Below are positions 51,131 through 61,100 of a DNA stretch of 64,000 nucleotides, piece after piece (positions within the stretch are counted from its first letter, which is position 1; every line of letters begins with the position of its first letter). The stretch lies in contig OX291541.1 in NCBI GenBank assembly GCA_946406115.1, forward strand, positions 20,615,908-20,679,907. The letters run 5' to 3'. The translations under genes and the position numbers were made by a program. The notes beneath the pieces were generated by a model that saw only the letters and a program-made list of their open reading frames with translations, had not been told where the DNA came from and did no database searches. Source of the DNA: Apoda limacodes. Lineage: Eukaryota; Arthropoda; Insecta; Lepidoptera; Limacodidae.

Positions 51131-51214
51131 CTAACAAACCCAAAAAAAAAATTACCCGTATTGGTCCAGGCGTCTTCGAGTTTTGCGCTTAGCAACAAAT
51201 TTTCTGATTTATTT

Positions 51215-51660
51215 TTATTTATACTATATAGATGCGGAAGTAACTTTGTCTGTTTGTAATCTCTCAACGTTTAAACCACTGTACCGATTAAGATGAAATT
51301 TGGCATGGTATTAATTTGAGTGCCGGGAAGGGCATAGGCTACTTAAAAACTTCAAGTTTAAGTCGGTTTCTTTCAATAATTGAAGAGTTAAGAGAGTAAT
51401 TATTATTGTGTTTAAAAGTTTGATTTAGTTATTGTGTTGTCCAGGGCTTGTGAAGTTATATACATTGATATCAGAACCGTTCTTATTACAATCGTCATCG
51501 AGGCAAAGACTTCCAAAGTGTAACGCTTCATGCTTTCGACTGTACCAGGCGTTCATATTTTTTATCCTCCATAATACTGCCCCATTGCCCCCCCTCCCCC
51601 TTAGTCATAAGCTGGCGACTCCCTTGGGTAGATACAGACAATGTATGAAATTTGTTTTTC
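51215..51660 (+). repeat. Repeat debris, including a possible end of element D
   Basis: TATATAGATGCGGAAGTAAC and ACCGATTAAGATGAAATTTGG are common interspersed-repeat motifs. At 51595-51640, TAAGCTGGCGACTCCCTTGG resembles the D terminus CTGGCTACGCCCTTG. Confidence 0.45.
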
Positions 51661-51919
51661 AATATTGATATTAAGACATTCTGTGTCTTAGGAGTCTAGC
51701 ATGACATAGAAGTCTAGGTTGTCTGCAGACTTGAGGAGAGAAGTATGATTATGTAATAGGTATTATTTTAGGAGGAGAATGAACAACCTATGTCTGAGTC
51801 CCATACCTATGAGATGATCTGGAAATCTGTTTTGATGGTTTGAAACTCATAGCTTCGAAACCAGCGGGATTAGGGCGTTAGGTTGGTTTCGAAGGCTGAA
51901 CGAAGTTCTAGTTCAGAAG

Positions 51920-53077
51920 GTTCATCAGCAAGATTTTTGAGAAAATCATGCTCAATCAACTACTTAGATATTTTAACATCCATAAAGTGCTACACAGTCA
52001 ACAGTTCGGATTTACGAAAGGTAGGTCCACTACCGACGCGGGTGTTGACCTAGTAAAATCATATTTTTGGCGCATTGAAAAGGTCGCAGAATGCCATTGG
52101 TATTTTCTACGACTTGTCTAAGGCATTTGATTGTATTGAACACAAAATTCTTATTCGAAAGCTAATTCATTATGGTGTTGTAGATACGGCTCTTAAACTT
52201 ATTTTTTCATATTTAAGTGATAGAACTCAGAAAGTTGAAATCAACGGAGTGAAATCTTCTGGATCACCTGTTGTGATGGGAGTATCCCAGGGTTCTATAC
52301 TAGGTCCCTTTTTATTCTTAGTGTATATTAACGATCTGCCTTTTTATGTAGAAAATCAGTGCAAAATTGTATTGTTTGCAGATGATACGTCTTTGATATT
52401 TAATGTTGATAGAAACAAAGATTCATATGACGATATAAATCATACACTTTCGCAAGTTCTTAGTTGGTTCACATCCAATAATCGTTTACTGAATGCACAA
52501 AAAACAAAATTTTTAAAGTTTTCTTTACCAAATGTCAAAGACACTCCAACACAATTATTTATAAAAGGTGAAGCACTCAAACTAGTTGAGTCAACAGTCT
52601 TCGTATGCATCACTTTAGATACTTTTTTGATTTTAAAGATTTCTGACTTAGCTCTAGAACTTAGCTCCGCCGCTTATGCTGTCAGAAAAGTTGCTCAATT
52701 TACTAATATAGAAACTGCTCGGTTAGTATACTTTAGTTATTGCCATTCCCTTTGTCATATAGTATTTTATTCTGGGGAAGGGCGGCCGATATAGAAACTA
52801 TTTTTATACTTCAAAAAAGAGCAATAAGATCAATGTATAACTTATCACGTCGAGATTCTCTTCATGACCTCTTTAAAAAAATTAATATACTTACTGTAGC
52901 TTCTCAGTATATTTACGCGTGCTTACTGTATGTACGTAAAAACCTAAGTTTATTTGTTAAAAATAGTGACGTACACAATGTTAAAATAAACTTGCGATTC
53001 CAAAATGTCGCCTTTAGAAGGTGCGTGGCTCTTTCATAATTCAGAGCATTTACTTTTTTAATACAATTCCTGAGAAC
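51920..53077 (+). pseudogene. CR1/Jockey-like LINE K2 reverse transcriptase (first part)
   Basis: The plus strand reads KIFEKIMLNQLLRYFNIHK, QQFGFTKGRSTTDAG, then after a frameshift near 52075 GIFYDLSKAFDCIEHKILIR, GVSQGSILGPFLFLVYINDL and VLFADDTSLIFNVD, so the catalytic FADD is intact. A second shift lies near 52770; RAADIETIFILQKRAIRSMY and INILTVASQYIYACLLYV continue the thumb. GVPQG is changed to GVSQG. It is clearly related to K1 and interrupted by an RNase H LINE. Confidence 0.9.
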
Positions 53078-53089
53078 GTTGTTAACCTA

Positions 53090-54727
53090 GTTAGTTAGTT
53101 AGTTGGACTTATGTTTTCCGCACTTAGCCTCATAATAGGGCCATTGTACGTAGGTAACCAATACCTGTCATTGGTTACCCATACCATCCCAGCTCCGTCC
53201 AAAAGTTAAGGAGGCATCTGATGTTATTCAGTGCCTCTCTCATGGTTTGTGGATTCTTAAGGAGCTTTGTCCGTTGGTCGCTCACGCTTTTGCAATGAAG
53301 AACCACGTGAGACGGTGTCTCCTCGGCTTCCATACAGCCCCTGCATAGAGGACTGTCAGTAACGCCGATATTGAAAAAGTGCCTGTTTAGAGGGCAGTGA
53401 CCTGTTATTATGCCAACTATGTAGCGTAGGTTTTTCCTGCTGAGTTTTAACAGTTTGTGCGACAGATTAGCGTCCACGGATGTAAGAACATTCTTGGTTT
53501 GTTTGCAATCTGTCTGTTCTGCCCACTGTTTGTTGTGTTGTTGTAAGGTTCTGTCACGTAACCATGTTTTGAGTTGGATAAATGGTATCGGTACAATTGG
53601 TTCAGGTCCCATTATTTTAGTGCCCGATCCTCTCTTTGCCAATTCATCTGCCGCATCATTGCCTAGAGACCCACTATGACCACGTATCCATTGAAGAGTG
53701 ACCCGGTTCTTCAATGCAATTTTTTGCAGTTCACAGTGACACTCCAGGATTAGTCCACTGTTGATGCGGTTGTTGTTGAGAGCTTGTAGCACAGCGGCAC
53801 TGTCGGAGATGATGCGTATCGATGCATTACTTATGCTTTTAGACAAGACCGCTGTTGCAGCTCGGGTAATCCCAACACATTCTGCTTGGAAGATGGTGTT
53901 GAGTGCACCCAAGCTCGTTGACATGTTGATGTTCAGGTCATGGGAGAATACTCCTGCGCCCGTTCCTGATTCCGTTTTGGAGCCATCGGTGTAGATCCTG
54001 ACTTCATGGATGCCGGAGCTATCTTTTTCTTCCTCATGAAGCTGGATACGGTATTTTTTGTCAAAGACAAAGGTTTTTGGGATGATATCACATGTCGCCT
54101 CTATCATCGGAAGCTCGTTTCCCACCGCCTCCTTGAGCCGTGCATGAGTGATTCTGCCGTCCCGTTTCCAGAGCCCTACTTTCTCAAGTCGTATGGCTGC
54201 AGCGGCAGCTTCTTGTTGTATAACAAGATGAAGGGGTCTGAGGTTGAGGATGACTTCTAATGCTGTTGTGGGAGTCGTTTTCATACTGCCTGTGGTTGCT
54301 AGGCAGGCAAGACGCTGCAGGCTTTGTAGTTTGTTTTTTACCGTGCTTAACTGAGTTCGAGGCCACCAAACTACTGCACCATATGTTATCATGGGTCGTA
54401 TTATGGCTGTATAGAGCCATAGGGTTATGGATGGCTTAAGGCCCCATTTCTTGCCTATTAGTCTTCTGCATTGCCAGAAGGTTGTACATGCCCTGGTTAT
54501 TTTTGTGCTTAGATGCTTACTCCAATTTAGTTTGTTGTCTAAAATTACCCCAAGGTATTTGACTTCACTTGAAAGGGTAAGCTCAATGTCAAATAGCTTT
54601 GGCATGGTAGTTATTTGAATTTTCCTTTTATTTGTGAAAAGGACTAATTCTGTTTTGTTGGGGTTTACCGTCAGTTCATGGTGGTGACACCACTCTTCCA
54701 AGATTCTGAGGGCTAGTTGCATGCGGG
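53090..54727 (-). mobile_element. RNase H-bearing LINE, copy B (5'-truncated, with 12-base target duplication)
   Basis: GTTGTTAACCTA flanks it at 53078-53089 and 54728-54739, inside the K2 coding region. Joining the K2 sequence across it restores FNTIPENVVNLPEHTFETNI. On the minus strand it ends with a 3' UTR hairpin and an (AACT)n tail at 53090-53107. It is shorter at its 5' side than copy A by about 120 bases. Confidence 0.93.
53175..54722 (-). CDS. RNase H LINE polyprotein C-terminal part, open frame of 515 codons (copy B)
   Basis: An uninterrupted frame encodes the end of the RT palm and thumb (HHELTVNPNKTELVLFTNK, KYLGVILDNKLNWSKHL, RLIGKKWGLKPSITLWLYT), then RNase H with its acidic residues in place: YTDGSKTESGTGAGVFS (Asp), FQAECVGITRA (Glu), IRIISDSAAVLQAL (Asp) and WIRGHSGSLGNDAADELAKR (His and Asp). 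The C-terminus has CRGCMEAEETPSHVVLHC, the CCHC motif of this LINE group. The endonuclease and most of the RT, including YADD, lie beyond the truncation, so it cannot move by itself; the open frame shows it is young. The apparent start ATG is an internal Met. Confidence 0.85.
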   Translation of the reverse strand: MQLALRILEEWCHHHELTVNPNKTELVLFTNKRKIQITTMPKLFDIELTLSSEVKYLGVILDNKLNWSKHLSTKITRACTTFWQCRRLIGKKWGLKPSITLWLYTAIIRPMITYGAVVWWPRTQLSTVKNKLQSLQRLACLATTGSMKTTPTTALEVILNLRPLHLVIQQEAAAAAIRLEKVGLWKRDGRITHARLKEAVGNELPMIEATCDIIPKTFVFDKKYRIQLHEEEKDSSGIHEVRIYTDGSKTESGTGAGVFSHDLNINMSTSLGALNTIFQAECVGITRAATAVLSKSISNASIRIISDSAAVLQALNNNRINSGLILECHCELQKIALKNRVTLQWIRGHSGSLGNDAADELAKRGSGTKIMGPEPIVPIPFIQLKTWLRDRTLQQHNKQWAEQTDCKQTKNVLTSVDANLSHKLLKLSRKNLRYIVGIITGHCPLNRHFFNIGVTDSPLCRGCMEAEETPSHVVLHCKSVSDQRTKLLKNPQTMREALNNIRCLLNFWTELGWYG

Positions 54728-55539
54728 GTTGTTAACCTACCTGAACATACTTTTGAAACTAACATTAAAAAGGTTCTTATTAACAGGGGATACTATACTG
54801 TGGAAGAATTCAATAAAGATAATAATGTCTGGAATTAAAGGTATAGGCCCAATACTGGACATCCATCTATGACTTATGTAGTTGATAATTGATGACACAA
54901 TACGATCAGGGGATGCACCATGGATAGTCATCCACCGTTGGCTGCTTGGTGTTGGGGGGGTTCTGGATGGGGGTGGGTTTGGCGCATAGACGTGTACATG
55001 TATGTGTGTTTACACATATTTGCATAGATTTTGTGTATTCGGTTGGCCCGATTCCTGCGTGATTGATGGTAACAGGTGTACATCCGGGAAGTTTCGTGTC
55101 ACTTCTTCTTCCCTTAGGCTTGTTTCAGAAGTGACAGTACGTTAAATGGTGTGCATTTGTTTCCGGACTGTCTTGTGGGAGCTGGGCTACTTTATGATAT
55201 ACAACGTCTGTGAGTATGTGTATGCATATGGGTATGTGTGCACGTTTATGTGATGCGCCCTCTTGCATTTGGAACCTCTCTGGCCCTGGGCGGCCGATGG
55301 TGGATTGCAGCGGGTTATTTATACTATATTTATTGTATTATTATACTTGTACCTATATAAGTTTATATATATATGTATATTTTTTCTAGTAGTATCAATT
55401 TTTGATACACCTTGTTTTAATATAAATCAGTTTTAAGTTCAGAGTACGTGTGTTAGCCCTGTCATGTTAAATGTAAACTTGCGTGTGTAAATCTCAATAT
55501 GAATCGGATTTATATTTTGTTCCTTAATTACACACATTG
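54728..55539 (+). mobile_element. K2 LINE C-terminus and 3' UTR
   Basis: The frame resumes after copy B with NLPEHTFETNIKKVLINRGY and YTVEEFNKDNNVWN to a stop at 54838. What follows is non-coding with G/T-rich stretches (GGTGTTGGGGGGGTTCTGG, GTACATGTATGTGTG) and is probably 3' UTR. Confidence 0.7.
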
Positions 55540-55756
55540 TAACTAGTACAATCGAAGTTTTATTGGAGTTGCTTGAGTGTGTCATTCTCTCTCAAAGTCT
55601 TTGCTGTGGTGGCATGTACGTCGGGTCGTTACGTTCCCTAAAACATGGTTGAGCGAAGCGATGGCTGATTTATGTGTCATACTTGTGAACAGGTGCCGCT
55701 GTGGAGGCTGGTCTGCTCTTGCAAACTTCTTTGTATTCTTAGTATTCGGTCATCGG
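55540..55756 (+). mobile_element. LINE 3' fragment, copy of 4030-4250
   Basis: ACTAGTACAATCGAAGTTTT, CGTTACGTTCCCTAAAACAT and CTGCTCTTGCAAACTTC match the first copy in order. The open frame over it is not a gene. Confidence 0.7.
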
Positions 55757-55935
55757 TGTAGGATTTCAACGGCCACTCCTCAATTACTAAACGAATAATA
55801 CTTGAAGTTTTCAAGTAGCTTATGTCTTTTTCCGGGACTCAAAACTATCTGCATGTCAAATTTCAACTTGATCGTAACAGTGGTTTCACCGTGAAAAGGT
55901 AACAGACAGATTTACTTTCGCATTTATAATATTTA
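55757..55935 (+). mobile_element. SINE, same type as the one in element D copy 2
   Basis: Starts GTGTAGGATTTCAACGGCC, passes TTTCAAGTAGCTTATGTC and ends CAGATTTACTTTCGCATTTA then TAATATT, parallel to 49140-49262 on the other strand. Confidence 0.7.
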
Positions 55936-56039
55936 TTATTATATTATATTCAAGGATAGTATGGATAATTTTAAATATATGTATGTACATATGATTGTGC
56001 AAAAATATAATTATGATGGCGCTAATGCACCTAGTACTA

Positions 56040-56395
56040 TTAAATATCGGAATTCTCTTAAATATCTAAATTCCTTCACTTGATTAACGATATTTAACGC
56101 TTCACATGGTGCGCCCCCTATGCTACATAATAACAAAAAAATAATAATTGACATATTTGACTTTGTTTTTAGTAGCTTACTTACTTATTTTTATTACCTA
56201 TTGTATTGGTACATATTGTATAATCTTTAGCTAATTATCAAAGTATTGTATTACTACTTTAAATCGAACTTCTTGCCAGCCTTTTTTGGCAGAAGTTAAC
56301 ATTGTTTACATTGTATTGACGATTCAAAAGTGTTCTTGGAAACCTACTTGAATAAAGTTTGATTTGAGTTTGCGTTTGAGTTTAAGTTTCATGAG
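56040..56395 (+). mobile_element. Jockey-like LINE 3' UTR and tail
   Basis: CGAACTTCTTGCCAGCC, GACGATTCAAAAGTGTTC, CTACTTGAATAAAGTTTGAT and a degenerate (TTTGAG)n tail parallel the J1 3' end (47350-47508). Confidence 0.65.
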
Positions 56396-58033
56396 TAATG
56401 GCGAGTTAGGAGCCCATTACGTTGGGACTTTTTTAGAAAATAGCTTTTCAGATAATAATAAAAATTTAATAAATCTGAAAAGATTTCAGGAATATACAAC
56501 AGGTTGTTAAGGTATTCTAAATTTACGGGAAGAAGATTGTATCTTTTGTTTTCTCTTGTCGTATATTTGTTTAAATTTCAAAATTAAATAAATATCCTAT
56601 ATTCAATATATTTTATAGAAACAACTCTATACACACATTTACATTGCATATACATTTCATTTCATACATACGTAAAGAAAAGAACATAGTTATAAAAATT
56701 AGGTCGTAAAAGTGCAAAGTGTAATATATAATCGAAATTAAGGAAGTGTGCGTAAAACTAAAACCCAGGATTACAACTTTACTCCGAGTTTTTCACAGAC
56801 TCGAGCTATCTCCTGGGCCGCAGCTTCAATGGTGAAAATAAAGCTTATTACTTAGTGATAATTTCTTTTCTTGCCTTATTGTACATTTTAAATGTGTTTA
56901 AAATTTTTATATTTGTGTTTTATTTTTATATTTTTTGTTATTGTTTGTTCTTTCCTTTTCATTAACTAAAAATATAGGTACATGAACCTTTATCATTTAA
57001 TAGCGACGATAAGCATTTTACATAAGGTGCATATATTAACCTAAACTTACAAATAACTATAACTTAATTTTTTCATTGTCATACTAACTCGACCGTTGTA
57101 ACTGTCCAAATGACAGATGTTTATTGTTTTATTTCGATTACAAATTTTCTTGTAGATTTCTATGTGAATTTCAGAATTATATAGAAAATAAGGAAAGTGC
57201 TGCATAGTTTGTGGTTGCAGAAGTATATGGAAAGCAGGACGTGGCATCAAATTCCGAGGTTTGGCCTCAGTTTACTCATTTGAATATTACATGTTTTTTT
57301 TGTTAAGTAAGGCTTTTTACTGTAAAATATCACGATATAATATTGCAGAATCCTTAGACGTCTTTTAATTGGTCTCTAGCGCTTTAGTTTCTATAATATT
57401 TCTGCATAAGATCTTGGGAAAATAGTTGGCCGAAATACTTCAGTAAATAAAGCCAGTCTAGTCAAACTAGAATGGTTTTTTTTTCTTAGTTTCTTAATAT
57501 TAAAAAAATCATTTCCAAAAATTGTAAAGTTCTTATGCATAAATATTATAATAACTAAAAGGCTGGAAAGTAATTGAATTACATCTAAGGTTTCTGCAAT
57601 ATTGTAAAAGTTAAAAGGAACGTGTTTAACGTAATATTTTATAGTTTAAATCCTAAAAAACCATGAAATATTCAAATAAGTAAATTTAGGCCAAACCTGT
57701 AAATTTAATGCCACGTCCTGCTTTCCATGTTATATGCTACTTGGGTCAATGTTATATGTTGTGTAATTACGTCTGTGACAGAAATAAGAAACAGATTCGC
57801 AGGTTAATACATTAAACTGAACGTTCCCTGAACGAAGGAATTTGCCACGTATTGCCAAGTGTAAATTTTGTTAACCAATCACGTTAAAGGATTTGACAAA
57901 ATCTTTTTTTTATGTTTTGTGAAGTTTGACGTGTAACCTTATTGTGTTTTTGTATTTGTTTTCCAATATTTTTATTAAGTAGGCTTCAGAGACTAGAAAT
58001 CTTGTAAAATAGAAATCATTTCTAAATATCACT
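56396..58033. other. AT-rich flank upstream of TMEM214, promoter presumably near the right end
   Basis: No coding signal. AACCTGTAAATTTAATGCCA and its mirror near 57240-57260 (TGGCATCAAATTCCGAGGTT) plus CACGTCCTGCTTTCCAT, repeated inverted at 57230-57245 and 57712-57728, bracket a possible inverted-repeat element of about 500 bases. No promoter motif can be defended. Confidence 0.45.
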
Positions 58034-58154
58034 ATGTCGACTGGTCAATGGGAGGTTGTCGGAAAGAGCAAAAAGTCTCAGAATGGAAAGTTGAAAAGTA
58101 ACAAAGATGATGAAAAGAAATCCATGAAAAACGGTCCTAAACTTGAAGATGTTG
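58034..58154 (+). CDS. TMEM214: TMEM214 exon 1 (residues 1-40)
   Basis: The ATG in ACTATGTCG opens a lysine-rich N-terminus (QWEVVGKSKKSQNGK). The exon ends GATGTTG before GTGAGT and leaves one base. Sequence upstream to 57830 is AT-rich with no competing start. Confidence 0.92.
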
Positions 58155-61100
58155 GTGAGTTTCTTTGACTTATGATTAATTTGTAGTATTCTGTGTCAAT
58201 ACTAAACCATTTCTTTCATTTTTAAATTCTTTTAGTGCCTTATTCCCAGATAAAGTCCTTTTATGCCGGTATGGAAGTGGATGGAGAAAAAAAGAATTCA
58301 AAGGATAAAAAGAAGGATGGTGATAAAAAAGGAAAAAAGCTAGATAAAAAATTTGAACCCCCTAAACCTAAGACACTTGAAGATGCTATCCAATTGGTAT
58401 GTATATTTTTTGATTAACCTCCCTTAGAATGTACTGCCTATGAGCACTGTTTTTATTTTGTACCAATTCTGTGTTATAAAAGTAGGTAAAAATTTAGGTT
58501 AAATATATCAGTGTGACTGCAAGTATTCAAAGTGTTAAATAATTGTAGAAATTGATGCATGCAACTATATAAATCTTTATTTATATGAGATTTTAGCTGC
58601 TAGTATGAAAGCACAATAGAATCATACAAAGTGTGAAAGATTCTAATGATTGACAGGGACATGCTCTGTTCATATAGCCTAATCAAACAGTAAAAATGAT
58701 TAATACTTTTGTAGTAAAGACTAGAAAATATCAAGTACTGTTAAAAGTAGTGAGTCCTAGTTAGTATCATATACTAAAGTATTAAGTACAAAAATTGCAT
58801 TGCAAAAAAAGTATTGTGTTTACTTAGGCATCAATACTCTTTGCAAATCTTTACATTGGTGTACCTATGTGACCATGCCTTGAAAATCTAAAAGTTAAGG
58901 CCTGTTGTACTGTTTATAAAAGTATTTGTATGTTGTGATATGTATGCATAAAATACTAAGTATATAAAATTTATGATGCCATGTGTCAGAAACACAATTA
59001 CAAAATTATCCTTAACAGAAAGAAATATACCTATTGGACTTAAGTGTTTCTAGGTATTACAATAGTCTGCAATGGAAACCTCATTATTTCAGTTGTTGCA
59101 GGAAAGCTGCAGTTATCAAAAAATCGGTTAGAAGGTAGATTTTGACACTGCTTGATTGGTCTACTTTACCTATTTCCTTCCCGTTATGTCTTACAGCATT
59201 TTAATGCAGCTAAAATTGATACAGCCCTTTTTTGCAAACTAGAGCAGTATGATCAATCTATAAATTGGGACCTTGATATTCCCTTAGGAAAGTATTTAGG
59301 GTAATTGATATTTTAACTGTTTCATACCAATATATCTGCATGTGTATAATGTATGTTGTATATATATATATATCATTACAAATAGTATTTGCTACAAATA
59401 GTGACCTACTCAGTGTTGATATAAATAATGAATAAGGATAAATTGGCAGTTTCAAAATCTCTTTTTCAAATGGCACATATCAATTTTGCAATTCTTGTAT
59501 ATATTTTTAAAATTGAATTTTGGTATATGTGTTTAATTTACCTCCAAATAAATTTGAAATATATGTCAAAGATAGCTTAATAGGTAAATATATAATTCTA
59601 AAAGCTACATATTACAAAGCTTACCAATATATAAATGATAAATATGTTTGGAATTATTAAAACTTAATTAATTTGTATTAATATTGGTGCATTTGTAGTT
59701 TTTTTATTGAAGTGAAATGTAAGACTATTGTATTATAAAATGACAAAAAAAGATATAAAAAAGTAATTACTGAGTTTCTTCCCGGTTCTTCTCTCTCTTC
59801 TCACGGGATGCTCCAAAATGTACCGATTGAACTTCTGTGAATTATTTACATGTGTGGTTTTTAGAGAAATCAATCCCTATCAAATTTCCCCTGCAGCTAA
59901 ATTGGTCTTGAATGTATTGATATGATTTATTGCTTAATTTTAGTTACATATATTGAATGTGTTTCTTGGTTACATATATTGAAACCCTGGCAGAATTTCC
60001 AGAAAAGCTTTAACTAGCATCTTTTTGTCAGTTGTAAGCCTACATTTAATTGTTCTTCTGATCAATTTGATATTATTTCTCGTTCTTCATTTTGGCTTAC
60101 TTATATTATTGATGGTAAGAAATGCCTTTGTTTTCGAATGTCATTAAGTTAGGAGTTTTATTAAGACACTGAGAGCATATACCACACTTTCTATTACGGT
60201 GTCTCCGTTTTGTATGATTTTTAATGCTTTTAATCTGTTTAGCATCATATTAAAATTTTTGTGAACCACACACAAGCATGTATTGTGATCAGTTAATTTT
60301 GCCTTTACAATCCAGAATGGACGCAAACAGCAAAAACTTGCATAACATACATGCAATCTTCCGTCTGATATGGCATTGTATTTTTTGTGTAGATTTTTCA
60401 TACTATCGGTAATTTTATTTTCTGCCGTGTAATTGTATATTTCACCCTAGGACTTATCATAAAATTTTCCTCACTTTCTTAAAACTTACCAATAATTTGC
60501 TACGACACCAAATATCCTTCATCCTATTACTATGACTTCGCTGTCCGTCCGTCTGTCACCAGTCTCATGATGATAGGTAGAGAGTTGAAATTTTCACAGA
60601 AGATGTCTTTCTGTTGCCGCTATAACAACAAATACTTAAAAACAGAATAAAATAAATATTTTAGGGGGCTACCATACAACAAACGTGATTTTTGCCTGAT
60701 TTTGCTCGATATTTATAACAGCAACAGGCACACTTAAAATATTCACAGAATATTTAGTTATATAGTCACTTTAAAAATAATTAAACTAAATAAAAAAAAT
60801 AAAATAAATATTTAAGGGGGGCATACAACGAACGTGTTTTTTAGCCGTTTTTATAGATAATGGTACGGAACCCTTCGTGCGCGAGTCCGACTTGCACTTG
60901 GCCGATTTTTTCATATTCACATCTTGCTTTCTCGTGGCATCTACAGAATAAGAATAGCAAAAAGTCTGTAACTTTAGTAAAAGGTTATTTCTAAAAAGTG
61001 CATATTAAACAAAATAATTTAGTATAACAACAAAAGCCACTAAATTATAAAAATGAAATAGAATGTCACGACCACGCAATAAACACCGTTAAATAATCGT

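Noticed and set aside
53455..54618. Plus-strand frames of 60-84 codons across the RNase H LINE
   Set aside because: They are antisense shadows; the same ones recur antisense to copy A.
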